Assembly (NCBI GenBank): GCA_027484915.1
Contig: JAIXSA010000148.1
Span: 1-35,550, forward strand
Length of the DNA stretch: 35,550 nt
Reading direction: 5' to 3'
DNA from: Paracoccaceae bacterium
Lineage (GTDB): Bacteria > Pseudomonadota > Alphaproteobacteria > Rhodobacterales > Rhodobacteraceae
Shown here one piece after another: positions 8,356 to 15,812 of the stretch. How positions within the stretch are numbered: the first letter of the stretch is position 1; the number at the start of each line of letters is the position of its first letter. The notes under the pieces are model-generated. The model had not been told where the DNA came from. It saw only the letters and a list, made by a program, of their open reading frames with translations, and searched no databases. Position numbers and translations under genes: made by a program.

Positions 8356-9281
8356 CACTTTGCCCCGTAATGCCGGTTCACGCGGTTCAGGAACCACAGG
8401 TAGAAGAGCGAGAAGGTCGCCAGCAGCACCACGATCACCACGGCCCGCGCCGCGCCTTCGCCGAAGCGTTGCGAGGAGATGGCGACCTTGTAGGTGTCGA
8501 TGATGAGCGTCGTCGTCGCCCCGCGCGGGCCGCCTTCGGTAAGGATCCAGATGATCTCGAAGCTGTTGAAGGTCCAGATCGCTGACAGCAGTGCCATCGA
8601 AACGATCACCGGCATGATTTGGGGAATGGTGATCCGGCGGAAACGATACCAGCGGCTGGCGCCGTCGACCCAGGCGGCCTCGTACAGGTCCTTGCTGACC
8701 CCTTGCATGGCGGCGAGGAAGAAGAGCGTGACCATAGGCGTGCCGACCCAGACGTCGGTGACGATGGCAGAATAGAAGGCGGAGGTCTTGGTGGCGAGGA
8801 GGGCGACCCGGTCCTGGACCAGCCCGAATTCCTGCAGAAGTCCCGAGATCAGCCCGAAATAGCCGTTGTACATCCACTTCCAGCCGATGACGCCGATGGC
8901 CACGGGGATGACCCAGGGCGGCATGACGAGGACGCGGAAAAGCGCCTTGCCGGGGATCGCGGCGTTCAGAAGCGAGGCTCCGATCAGCCCGACGATCAGC
9001 TTCAGGCTGACGGCCAGGACCATCCAGTAGAAGGTCCGCCCCACGGTCTGCCAGAACTTCGGGTCGGCGAAGAGTGCGGCATAGTTGGCGATGCCGACGA
9101 AGTTTTCGCCGCCAAGGGTGGCGTCGGTGAAGGACAGCCGGATCGTCTCGGCCAGCGGCCAGACGACGATGACCAGGATGAAGAGCAGCGCAGGAGAGAT
9201 CAGGAGCCATGCAAAGGCGCGGTCCGAAAGCTCGCGCCGCTGCATCCGTTCCGGCGCGGCCCCTTCGGCGACAAGCGTCAT
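8355..9281 (-). CDS. Sugar ABC transporter permease, MalF/UgpA-like (first permease)
   Basis: A 308-residue inner-membrane permease. The first helix, FAWLLISPALLFILVIVVW, lies at about 28-46, followed by five more. The EAA loop reads YEAAWVDGASRWYRFRRITIP, and the EIIWILTEGGP segment before the last loop is typical of UgpA/MalF-like subunits. It is the first gene of the leftward operon; its ATG at 9281 has a ribosome site (AGGGGGA) 6 bases upstream. The upstream 233 bases form the divergent control region shared with the GntR regulator. Confidence 0.94.
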   Translation of the reverse strand: MTLVAEGAAPERMQRRELSDRAFAWLLISPALLFILVIVVWPLAETIRLSFTDATLGGENFVGIANYAALFADPKFWQTVGRTFYWMVLAVSLKLIVGLIGASLLNAAIPGKALFRVLVMPPWVIPVAIGVIGWKWMYNGYFGLISGLLQEFGLVQDRVALLATKTSAFYSAIVTDVWVGTPMVTLFFLAAMQGVSKDLYEAAWVDGASRWYRFRRITIPQIMPVIVSMALLSAIWTFNSFEIIWILTEGGPRGATTTLIIDTYKVAISSQRFGEGAARAVVIVVLLATFSLFYLWFLNRVNRHYGAK

Positions 9282-9354
9282 GCGGTTCCCCCTGTTCAGC
9301 CTTGAGCCACCCTGGCAGGGGCGGCGCGGGTCGAATCATGTCGTTGGACTGACG

Positions 9355-9500
9355 ATACCAGAAAAGTGATGTCGTGCTACCATTATAATACCAAGTCTGA
9401 GGAAAAATCGGACCAACTTCCGATTTCCCTTGTTTTGGCGGGGTATTCTGGTCCATCTTGCATCGCACCGAGGGGATTGGTCCCATCGAAATAATACCAA
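9355..9500. promoter_or_regulatory. Divergent control region with a cluster of TACCA half-sites (putative GntR operator)
   Basis: The region between the importer operon and the regulator gene is AT-richer than its surroundings. TACCA occurs at 9356, 9378, 9389 and 9495 on the plus strand, and ACCAGAA (9357-9363) recurs inverted as TTCTGGT (9445-9451). The first three copies are 22 and 11 bases apart, which puts them on one face of the helix. The self-complementary ATTATAAT (9382-9389) between two copies offers a TATAAT -10-like box on both strands, but I see no good -35 for either. A pair ATTGGT/ACCAAT (9476-9481, 9496-9501) sits just before the regulator start. Autoregulation by the GntR protein is the simplest reading. 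Confidence 0.5.
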
Positions 9501-9514
9501 TTCGGGGGCTTCCG

Positions 9515-10276
9515 ATGGAAGACGATCTGGCGCTATTCCGCCCCGATGCCTGGTTCCGTGCCGCGCGTGGGCCGCGCTATGAACAGCTGTACCGCCACCT
9601 TTCGGCGGCCATCGCGGCAGGGGAACTGCCGCCCGAGGCGCAGTTGCCGCCAGAGCGGGAACTGGCGCTGATCGCCGATGTGTCGCGTGTGACGGTGCGC
9701 AAGGCCGTAAGCCAGCTGGTCGAAGACGGCGTTCTGGAACAGCGGCGCGGCGCAGGAACTTTCGTCAAGCCGCCACGGTCGAAAATGGAGCATTCGCTGT
9801 CAGCGCTCCTTTCCTTCACCGAATACATGCGGCAGCGCGGCAAGACCTCCTCCAGCCGCATCCTGCGGCGCGGTCTGTTCCTGCCGACGCCGGACGAGAT
9901 GATGGCGCTGGGCCTGCCGCAGGGTGACCGCGTGGCGCGGGTGGAGCGGCTGCGCTTTGCCGACGACACACCGCTGGCGTTGGAATGGTCCTCGCTGCCG
10001 ACCGACGTGCTGCCGGACCCCGAGGCGGTGGAGACCTCGCTCTACGACGTGCTTCGCGCCTCCGGGAAGGCACCGACGCGTGCGGTACAGCGGATCACGG
10101 CGGTCAATCTGACGGCGGTGGATGCGAAGCTGCTGCTGCTCCCTGAAGGCGCGGCTGTGCTGCGGATCGACCGGACGGCCTATCTGCCATCCGGCCGGCC
10201 GATCGAGTTCACCCGCGGGCTTTACCGTAGCGACATCTATGATTTCATTGCCGAACTTAGGCTGGACGCACCATGA
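9515..10276 (+). CDS. GntR-family transcriptional regulator with UTRA domain (HutC/NagR type)
   Basis: The protein is 253 residues from ATG 9515. The winged helix-turn-helix (about 18-84) includes YEQLYRHLSAAIAAGEL, LPPERELALIADVSRVTVRKA and the wing RRGAGTFV. A UTRA ligand-binding domain follows (about 100-245), with ERLRFADDTPLALEWSSLP and the ending EFTRGLYRSDIYDF typical of the HutC subfamily. Such regulators (NagR, DasR, PhnF) respond to small metabolites, NagR and DasR to amino-sugar phosphates; that ligand class fits this locus but is inferred. A TTG start at 9458 in the same frame would add 19 residues, but it would put ACCAAT-type operator elements inside the gene, and the added residues are not like the family N-terminus. 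The GH20 gene overlaps its end by 4 bases. Confidence 0.92.
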   Translation: MEDDLALFRPDAWFRAARGPRYEQLYRHLSAAIAAGELPPEAQLPPERELALIADVSRVTVRKAVSQLVEDGVLEQRRGAGTFVKPPRSKMEHSLSALLSFTEYMRQRGKTSSSRILRRGLFLPTPDEMMALGLPQGDRVARVERLRFADDTPLALEWSSLPTDVLPDPEAVETSLYDVLRASGKAPTRAVQRITAVNLTAVDAKLLLLPEGAAVLRIDRTAYLPSGRPIEFTRGLYRSDIYDFIAELRLDAP

Positions 10277-12108
10277 CCCTGACTTTCGCCTCCCGCATCG
10301 ACGGGATTCAGATCAGATGCTTGATCGGCTCGGATCGCCCGATTGCTGCGCCGACGTTGTGCTTCTCGCTGATGGCAGCGCCGAAGGTTGTTTCCGGCGG
10401 CACGATGGTGCGGCGGGTGGCGGGATACGCCGAGATCGCACTACCGGACCTGGTGCCAGGGACGGAACACGAGGTGGTGCTGGAACACGCGCACAAGGAA
10501 TTCGGGCCGCGGAACCGGGCCTGGTTGCCCTTGGGCGCCTATCTGCGGGTGGGCAAGGAGTGTCTGCCGCTGCCCCCGAGGACTGACCTTGGCTTGCGGG
10601 AGGTGGATGGTCCGCCCGCGCCAGCGCTTCCAGCGGACCGCGTGCCGCTTGTGCCGCAGCCGACGGAGTGGCGGCCTTCCGGCGCGACTGTCGCTTTTGC
10701 CACCCTCGCCCATGTACCGGGTCTGGACGGCGTGGCGGACCTTGCCGTGAGGCTGGGACTTGCGCCGCTGATGCAGGCGGGCGGGGCTGCGCTGGTGGTG
10801 GGCGAAGACCCTGCCTTGGGCGCGGAAGGCTATCGTCTGACGATCGCGCCCGCGGGGCTGTCGGTCACAGTTGGCGGGCCTGCGGGCCTCCACTACGCCG
10901 GGATCACCCTTCTGACTCTGCGCGAAACCTGTGGAGGGAAGCTTCCCTGCGGCACAATCACCGATACCCCGCGTTTCGGCTATCGCGGCCAACACCTTGA
11001 TTGCGCGCGGCATTTCTTCGGGGTCGACTTCATCCTGCGCCTCCTCGACCTGATGGCGCTGCTAAAGTTGAACCGATTCCACTGGCATTTCGCTGATGAC
11101 GAGGCCTTCCGGCTGGAGGTGGAGACCCAGCCGCTTCTCTGGCAGCGCACGGTGTTCCGGGGCGAGGGGGAACTCGTTCCGGGCGTCTTCGGCGGCGGCA
11201 TCCGCGCTGGCGGCAGTTACTCCAAGGCTGACGTGGCAAGGGTGGTGGCGCGGGCAAAGACTCTGCAGATCGAGGTGCTGCCCGAGATCGAGGTGCCGGC
11301 GCACAGCCATGCGATGGTCAAGGCCGTGCCAGGCCTCCGCGATCCCGGCGACAACGGCGAGGAAGTCTCGGTCCAGGGCTACCTCGACAACATTGTGAAC
11401 CCGGCGGTTCCGGGGACCTGGGACCTCTTGGTGCCGCTGGCGAAGGAGGTGGCGGGGCTTTTCCCGCTGGGCATTTTGCATCTTGGCGCGGACGAGGCAC
11501 CGCATGGGGCCTGGGATGGTTCGCCCGCCGTGGCGGCGCTGAAGGCGCGAGAGGGGCTATCGACCTCGGACGACGTCCAGGGCTGGATGCTGGCGAAGCT
11601 CGCAGCAGAGCTTGGGTCCGAGGGCGTCCGCGTTGCGGCCTGGGAAGAGGCGGCCAAAGGCTGCCAGGGCGGCATCGGCAACGCCGCACTTCTGTTCAGC
11701 TGGACCGGGCAGGGGCCGGGGATCGAGGCGGCGCGTCGGGGGCATGACGTGGTGATGTGCCCCGCACAGCACGCCTATTTCGACCTGGCGCATTCCCCCG
11801 ACCCTGACGACTGGGGGGCGGCCTGGGCAGGTTTTGTGCCGCTGGAAAAGACGGTGGCCTGGGACCCGGTGCCGAAGGGGGCGGAGAACATCACGCCACG
11901 CATCGCGGGGGTGGAGGCCTGCTTCTGGGGTGAGTTCACCGTCGAGGACAGCCAGGCCGAGGGCATGATTGCCCCGCGCATTCTGGGCATCGCGACAAAG
12001 GGATGGGAGCCCGCAGGCCGCACCGATGGCTCGGCGCTTCGGGCGCTGGCAGGGGCCTATGCGCCGCTGTTCGACAGCATCGGATGGAAGCGGTACCGAA
12101 GCGCCTGA
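10273..12108 (+). CDS. Beta-N-acetylhexosaminidase, glycoside hydrolase family 20, cytoplasmic
   Basis: This 611-residue enzyme has an N-terminal beta domain, a small alpha/beta GH20b-like domain (about 120-235), and the TIM-barrel catalytic domain from about residue 237 (RFGYRGQHLDCARHFF). Catalytic residues are visible in HLGADEAP, Asp407-Glu408, the Asp polarising the substrate acetamide and the Glu acting as acid. The barrel motifs NRFHWHFADDEAFRLE and EVLPEIEVPAHSHAM are also present. GH20 enzymes release terminal beta-linked GlcNAc or GalNAc. No signal peptide is visible (MTLTFASRIDGIQIRC), so it should act inside the cell on sugars brought in by the adjacent importer. It begins at ATGA overlapping the regulator stop, so regulator and enzyme are co-translated. 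The first ~110 residues are not a standard GH20 segment that I recognise. Confidence 0.93.
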   Translation: MTLTFASRIDGIQIRCLIGSDRPIAAPTLCFSLMAAPKVVSGGTMVRRVAGYAEIALPDLVPGTEHEVVLEHAHKEFGPRNRAWLPLGAYLRVGKECLPLPPRTDLGLREVDGPPAPALPADRVPLVPQPTEWRPSGATVAFATLAHVPGLDGVADLAVRLGLAPLMQAGGAALVVGEDPALGAEGYRLTIAPAGLSVTVGGPAGLHYAGITLLTLRETCGGKLPCGTITDTPRFGYRGQHLDCARHFFGVDFILRLLDLMALLKLNRFHWHFADDEAFRLEVETQPLLWQRTVFRGEGELVPGVFGGGIRAGGSYSKADVARVVARAKTLQIEVLPEIEVPAHSHAMVKAVPGLRDPGDNGEEVSVQGYLDNIVNPAVPGTWDLLVPLAKEVAGLFPLGILHLGADEAPHGAWDGSPAVAALKAREGLSTSDDVQGWMLAKLAAELGSEGVRVAAWEEAAKGCQGGIGNAALLFSWTGQGPGIEAARRGHDVVMCPAQHAYFDLAHSPDPDDWGAAWAGFVPLEKTVAWDPVPKGAENITPRIAGVEACFWGEFTVEDSQAEGMIAPRILGIATKGWEPAGRTDGSALRALAGAYAPLFDSIGWKRYRSA

Positions 12109-12225
12109 ACGCTGCTGGTTTCAACCCGTAGCAAAAGCATAGCGCCAATCGGTCATCAATTCGGCAGGAATATGGCTAACTGTTCATTATTGATGGAAAA
12201 TCAATCTGCAAATGAAAAATTTGCG

Positions 12226-12240
12226 TTAATTCTGGGTTAA
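12226..12240 (+). promoter_or_regulatory. CtrA-type box TTAA-N7-TTAA
   Basis: TTAA at 12226-12229 and TTAA at 12237-12240 are separated by exactly 7 bases, the spacing of the CtrA recognition motif in alphaproteobacteria. The box sits inside a longer imperfect palindrome with outer arms TTGCG and CGCAA (12221-12246), and lies 47 bases before the ATG of the small secreted protein. A weak -10-like TATGCA is at 12248-12253. The surrounding 12109-12287 gap is clearly AT-rich and holds no other gene that I can see. Confidence 0.5.
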
Positions 12241-12287
12241 TCGCAACTATGCAATCTTTCCTCACCCAACATTTAGGGAGGGAAGAA

Positions 12288-12545
12288 ATGAAAACGAAGA
12301 ATTTGACTGCTGCTGCCACTGTTCTTGCGATTACGATGAGCTTCGGGTCGGCAGCCTTCGCCTGCTACGAAAACGAGTGCGAGCCACCGCCGCCGGAGGA
12401 AGAGCCCACCAAGGGCAACAACGGCTGGGGTAATGGCATCGACGGGACTAACCCCGGCTCCGATGCGGGACCGGTTACTCAGGTGGAGACCAAGAACAAC
12501 GTGGTCGTCTGGGACAAGTTCGTGGGCAAGTTCGAGGGCCGCTGA
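12288..12545 (+). CDS. Small secreted protein with NNGWGNG motif, unknown function
   Basis: An 85-residue protein starting at ATG 12288 behind a strong ribosome site (GGGAGGGAAGAA). A signal peptide MKTKNLTAAATVLAITMSFG ends near AAFA-CY. The mature part of about 60 residues begins CYENECEPPPPEEEP (two cysteines, acidic/proline-rich), then KGNNGWGNGIDGTNPGSD, then a more ordinary VETKNNVVVWDKFVGKFEGR tail. I recall the NNGWGNG...PG stretch in short uncharacterised alphaproteobacterial proteins; its role is unknown to me. A start at 12249 would add 13 residues ahead of a good signal peptide and is less likely. The cysteine right after the signal region raises the possibility of a lipoprotein, but FAC lacks the usual leucine at -3. 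It is monocistronic, with its own CtrA-like box and terminator. Confidence 0.75.
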   Translation: MKTKNLTAAATVLAITMSFGSAAFACYENECEPPPPEEEPTKGNNGWGNGIDGTNPGSDAGPVTQVETKNNVVVWDKFVGKFEGR

Positions 12546-12578
12546 GCGCCTAATTGCGGCAATCAAAAATAGCGGTTG

Positions 12579-12605
12579 GACGGGCGGCCACTTCGGTCGC
12601 CCGTC
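12579..12605. terminator. Hairpin between convergent genes (shared terminator)
   Basis: GACGGGCGGCC pairs with GGTCGCCCGTC (11-bp stem with one G-T pair) around a 5-base ACTTC loop, followed by TTCATT. It lies 33 bases after the small secreted gene stop and directly at the end of the convergent alkylation-repair gene, so it can serve both strands. There is no long U-run on either side. Confidence 0.7.
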
Positions 12606-12606
12606 T

Positions 12607-13284
12607 TCATTCCTGCGCTTGCAGATGCCGGGATGCTTCCTTTCGCGCAAAGGGCTTGAGAACTTCGCCATGCGCGGCAAGGAAATCATTTGCGCCCTTT
12701 GGGTCATGCTTCGACAGGTCCCGCACCCACCACGCGACAGCCTTCTGGATGAACCAGTCGCGGTCCGGGGCCAGCGTCGCGCACCAGCCCAGCACCCGGG
12801 CGCGGATGGCAAGGTCCTGTTCCTTCGGGAAATTCTGCTTGGTCCAGGGGAGCGTCATCACCAGTGCCGCGCGACGGGTCCACATGTGGGGGCTTGTGAC
12901 CCAGGTCTCCACCAGGCCCAGCCGCGAGGGGTCGGCGACCAGCCGCTTCTGTCCGGCAATCGAGGCATGGTCGGCCAGGGCCCAGCCGTCGAAATCGGGC
13001 ACCCAGGAAACGATGAGCTGCCACGCAGCTTCGTCCGGCCGCAGGCGCGCCTGGGTCAGTAGCCTTGCAGCGGCGACGCGGGCCTCATGGATGTCGGTCC
13101 GCCACAAGTCGGCGGCCAGCGCTATGCGGTCGTCAAGTGTCAGCTCGGCGCGCCAACGGTCGGTCAGCTCTTCGATCTGCGGCACGGTCACGCCCAGGTA
13201 CGGACGGTCCACCTTGTGATAGACGGACATTTCGGCGGCCTTCGCCGGATCGGCCAGCGCCTGCAGTTCCTCAAGCGGGGTCAT
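12607..13284 (-). CDS. DNA alkylation repair protein (AlkD-like HEAT-repeat)
   Basis: A 225-residue, mostly helical protein of the AlkD-like family, whose HEAT-type repeats grip alkylated DNA and remove damaged bases. Visible family features are VTVPQIEELTDRWR near the N-terminus, LWRTDIHEARVAAARLL, WVPDFDGWALADHAS, a Trp/Arg-rich TSPHMWTRRAALVM, and KAVAWWVRDLSKHDP near the end. The length matches the family. The ATG at 13284 has a good ribosome site (GGGAGG). It appears to be transcribed alone; the DUF3833 gene upstream on the same strand is 50 bases away and could be co-transcribed. No recruitment domain or partner gene is seen. Confidence 0.88.
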   Translation of the reverse strand: MTPLEELQALADPAKAAEMSVYHKVDRPYLGVTVPQIEELTDRWRAELTLDDRIALAADLWRTDIHEARVAAARLLTQARLRPDEAAWQLIVSWVPDFDGWALADHASIAGQKRLVADPSRLGLVETWVTSPHMWTRRAALVMTLPWTKQNFPKEQDLAIRARVLGWCATLAPDRDWFIQKAVAWWVRDLSKHDPKGANDFLAAHGEVLKPFARKEASRHLQAQE

Positions 13285-13334
13285 CGGGGCCTCCCTTTTG
13301 GCCCTACCTGCCAGCCCCGCGCCGGAAGGGCAAG

Positions 13335-13868
13335 TCAGCGCCGGATCAGGAAGCGGACCGAGGCGACGGCGATCCCGGCTTTGGTGACGACAGCGTCGTT
13401 GACGATGGTGCCGTCAGGGCGGGCGTAGAGGATGTCCTCGAACCCTAGCCGGTTTACGCCCGAGGGCGACTTAAAGTCGGCGGTATAGGTCAGCCGGATC
13501 TGGCCGTTCTCTTCCACCACGGTAGCCTCGCCCACGGTATCCTCCCGTTTGCCGGTCCAGCGGCCGGGACCCTGTTCGCGGAAGACCCAGGTCAGGCGGT
13601 CCTTCTGGCCGTCGTCGTAGAGGAAGTCCTCGACCACAGTGAGGGTCCGCGCGCCGTCGCGGCCCGTGGCAGTGCCGTTCAGTCGGGCGGTGAAGCGGCG
13701 TTCATCCCCGGTCAGCCAGATGCGGAAATGCCCGCGGCCTGTCGTACGGCCCTGAAAGGCCGAGATCAGGGTGATCGCTGGCCCCGGATCAGACGGCGGG
13801 GCGGGGGTGGTGGCACAGGCAGCCAGGGGAAGGGCGGCAAGGCCGAGGAGGAGGGATCTGCGCTGCAT
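13335..13868 (-). CDS. DUF3833-type lipoprotein, unknown function
   Basis: The 177-residue protein has a short N-terminus MQRRSLLLGLAALPLAAC with a lipobox (LAAC, Cys18). The twin arginines followed by SLLL could also suit the Tat route. The mature part (FQGRTTGRGHFRIWLTGDERRFTARLNGTATG, then a strand-rich region with FLYDDGQKDRLTWVF and a YTADF segment) resembles the DUF3833 family of envelope lipoproteins, which has no assigned activity. It is likely attached to the periplasmic face of a membrane. Neighbours (alkylation repair downstream, glmS upstream after three inverted repeats) give no functional hint. Confidence 0.8.
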   Translation of the reverse strand: MQRRSLLLGLAALPLAACATTPAPPSDPGPAITLISAFQGRTTGRGHFRIWLTGDERRFTARLNGTATGRDGARTLTVVEDFLYDDGQKDRLTWVFREQGPGRWTGKREDTVGEATVVEENGQIRLTYTADFKSPSGVNRLGFEDILYARPDGTIVNDAVVTKAGIAVASVRFLIRR

Positions 13869-13920
13869 CTTTGACTCCGTTTACAGGGATACGGAGCGCG
13901 CGCGGCGGTGGATCAAAGGG

Positions 13921-13987
13921 GCGGAGGTTTCGAAAACTCCGCGCCGGAGCCTTCGAAGGCTCCGATACGATTTCTTTAGAGAAATCG
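13921..13987. repeat. Three consecutive inverted repeats downstream of glmS
   Basis: Three hairpins lie in 67 bases. IR1 at 13921-13942 has GCGGAG/CTCCGC arms with an inner TTTCGAAA and one mismatch. IR2 at 13945-13964 is a perfect 20-base palindrome, CGGAGCCTTCGAAGGCTCCG. IR3 at 13968-13987 is CGATTTCT/AGAAATCG with a TTAG loop. They begin 5 bases beyond the glmS stop, so they probably end or stabilise the glmU-glmS message; IR1 and IR2 both centre on TTCGAA. Confidence 0.8.
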
Positions 13988-13992
13988 GTCCC

Positions 13993-15810
13993 TTACTCTA
14001 CGGTGACCGATTTCGCCAGGTTGCGGGGCTGGTCCACGTCCGTGCCCTTGGCGATGGCGGTGTGGTATGCCAGCAGTTGCGCGGGCACCGCATAGAGGAT
14101 TGGCGCCCAGTGCGGATCGACCGACGGCAGCGTCAGCGTCTTCCAGGTGCCCTGACCAGCGGTCTCCACCCCCGCGGCGTCCGACAGCAACAGCACCTTG
14201 CCGCTGCGCGCCATGACCTCTTGCATGTTCGACACCGTCTTGTCGAAAAGCGCGTCCTTTGGGGCAAGGACGATGACTGGAACCGCCGCGTCGATGAGCG
14301 CGATGGGGCCGTGCTTGAGTTCACCCGATGCATAGCCTTCGGCGTGGATGTAGCTGATTTCCTTCAGCTTCAACGCGCCCTCCAGCGCCAGCGGGAACAT
14401 CGGACCCCGGCCAAGGAACAGGATGTCCTGCGCGGTGCCCAGTTCTTCAGCCAGCCTGGCGATAGGGTCCGACAGCCCGAGTGCGGCGTTCATCAGGCCC
14501 GGGACCGAACGCAGCGTTTCCAGCCGGTCGCGCAGTTGGGCCGCGTCGATCCGACCACGGTCCTGGGCCGCCTTCAGCGCCATCAGGGCGAGCACGGTCA
14601 GCTGGCATGTGAAGGCCTTGGTCGAGGCCACACCGACCTCTACCCCCGCAAGGATCGGCAGGGCCAGGTCGGATTCCCGCGCGATGGAGGAGGTGGGAAC
14701 GTTGATGACCGAGACGACAGTGGAGACCTTGTCCTTCACGTGGCGCAGGGCGGCAAGGGTGTCGGCGGTCTCGCCCGACTGGCTGACGAAGATTGCCATG
14801 CTGGACGGCGACAGCACCGGGTCGCGGTAGCGGAATTCGCTGGCGATGTCGATGTCGGCGGGCAGGCCCGCGATCTGCTCGAACCAGTACTTCGCCACGT
14901 GGCAGGCGTAGGAGGCCGTGCCGCAAGCGACCAGCGTCAGGCGGTCTATGCCTTTGAAATCAAGCGCTTCGGGCAGCTGAAGCGTGCCTTGCGGTGAGGT
15001 GTAGTGTTTCAGCGCGTCGGCGATGACCACCGGCTGCTCGGCGATTTCCTTGGCCATGAAGTGCTTGTAGCCTGCCTTCTCGATCCGCGTCGCGTCCAAC
15101 TGGATGCGGGTCTCGGCGCGGTTGGCGCGGGCCCCCCGTGCATCGTAGATCTCGGCCCCCGAACGGGTGATGACGGCCCAGTCGCCTTCCTCCAGATAGG
15201 TGATCCGGTCGGTCATCGGGGCCAGCGCGATGGCGTCGGACCCCACGAACATCTCGCCGTCCCCCCAACCGATGGCGAGGGGAGAGCCCTTGCGGGCCGC
15301 GATCATCAGGTCGTCCTGACCGTCGAACAGAAAGCAAAGCGCGAAGGCGCCGTGCAGCCGCGACAGGGTGTCCTTGGCGGCTTCGATCGGCGAGGCGCCG
15401 CGATCCATCGCGCGGTTCACCAGAAGGACGACGGTCTCGGTATCCGTCTCGGATTCCTGGACGTAGCCGTCGGCGGCCAGTTCGGCGCGCAGTTCGCGGA
15501 AGTTCTCGATGATACCGTTATGGACGACCGCCACCCCGCCCGCGCGGTGCGGGTGGGCGTTGGTCACGGTCGCGGCCCCATGAGTAGCCCAGCGGGTGTG
15601 GCCGATGCCGGCCTTTCCGGCCAATGGGTTATGGACCAGGAGGTCCGACAGGTTCACAAGCTTGCCCACTGCCCGGCGACGGTCCAGCTTGCCCGCGTTC
15701 ACCGTGGCGATACCGGCGCTGTCGTAGCCACGATACTCCAGCCGTTTCAGCGCCTCGACCAGCAGCGGGGCAGCCTCATGGTTGCCCAGCACCCCTACAA
15801 TACCGCACAT
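13993..15810 (-). CDS. glmS: Glutamine--fructose-6-phosphate aminotransferase (isomerizing)
   Basis: A 605-residue full-length GlmS, catalysing fructose-6-P + glutamine to glucosamine-6-P + glutamate, the first step towards UDP-GlcNAc for peptidoglycan and LPS. The class II amidotransferase domain begins MCGIVGVLG, with Cys2 as nucleophile after Met removal, and carries HTRWATHG and HNGIIEN. The two SIS domains carry VACGTASYACH, FVSQSGETADT, VASTKAF, FLGRGPMFPLALEGALKLKE and ELKHGP, and it ends in LAKSVTVE. It follows glmU by 2 bases, so the two form an operon. No glmS ribozyme-like leader is expected in this lineage and none fits in the 2-base gap. Its isomerase half resembles the catabolic SIS protein at 2789-3796. 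Confidence 0.98.
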   Translation of the reverse strand: MCGIVGVLGNHEAAPLLVEALKRLEYRGYDSAGIATVNAGKLDRRRAVGKLVNLSDLLVHNPLAGKAGIGHTRWATHGAATVTNAHPHRAGGVAVVHNGIIENFRELRAELAADGYVQESETDTETVVLLVNRAMDRGASPIEAAKDTLSRLHGAFALCFLFDGQDDLMIAARKGSPLAIGWGDGEMFVGSDAIALAPMTDRITYLEEGDWAVITRSGAEIYDARGARANRAETRIQLDATRIEKAGYKHFMAKEIAEQPVVIADALKHYTSPQGTLQLPEALDFKGIDRLTLVACGTASYACHVAKYWFEQIAGLPADIDIASEFRYRDPVLSPSSMAIFVSQSGETADTLAALRHVKDKVSTVVSVINVPTSSIARESDLALPILAGVEVGVASTKAFTCQLTVLALMALKAAQDRGRIDAAQLRDRLETLRSVPGLMNAALGLSDPIARLAEELGTAQDILFLGRGPMFPLALEGALKLKEISYIHAEGYASGELKHGPIALIDAAVPVIVLAPKDALFDKTVSNMQEVMARSGKVLLLSDAAGVETAGQGTWKTLTLPSVDPHWAPILYAVPAQLLAYHTAIAKGTDVDQPRNLAKSVTVE

Positions 15811-15812
15811 TT

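Noticed and set aside
7513-9486. A 657-codon open frame on the minus strand spanning both permease genes and the divergent promoter
   Set aside because: Only its last 280 codons (the second permease) look like protein; the rest is Arg/Pro-rich, out of frame with the first permease gene, and crosses the control region.
9458-9514. TTG start giving a 19-residue extension of the GntR regulator
   Set aside because: Poor start codon, family N-terminus begins later, and the stretch contains operator-like elements.
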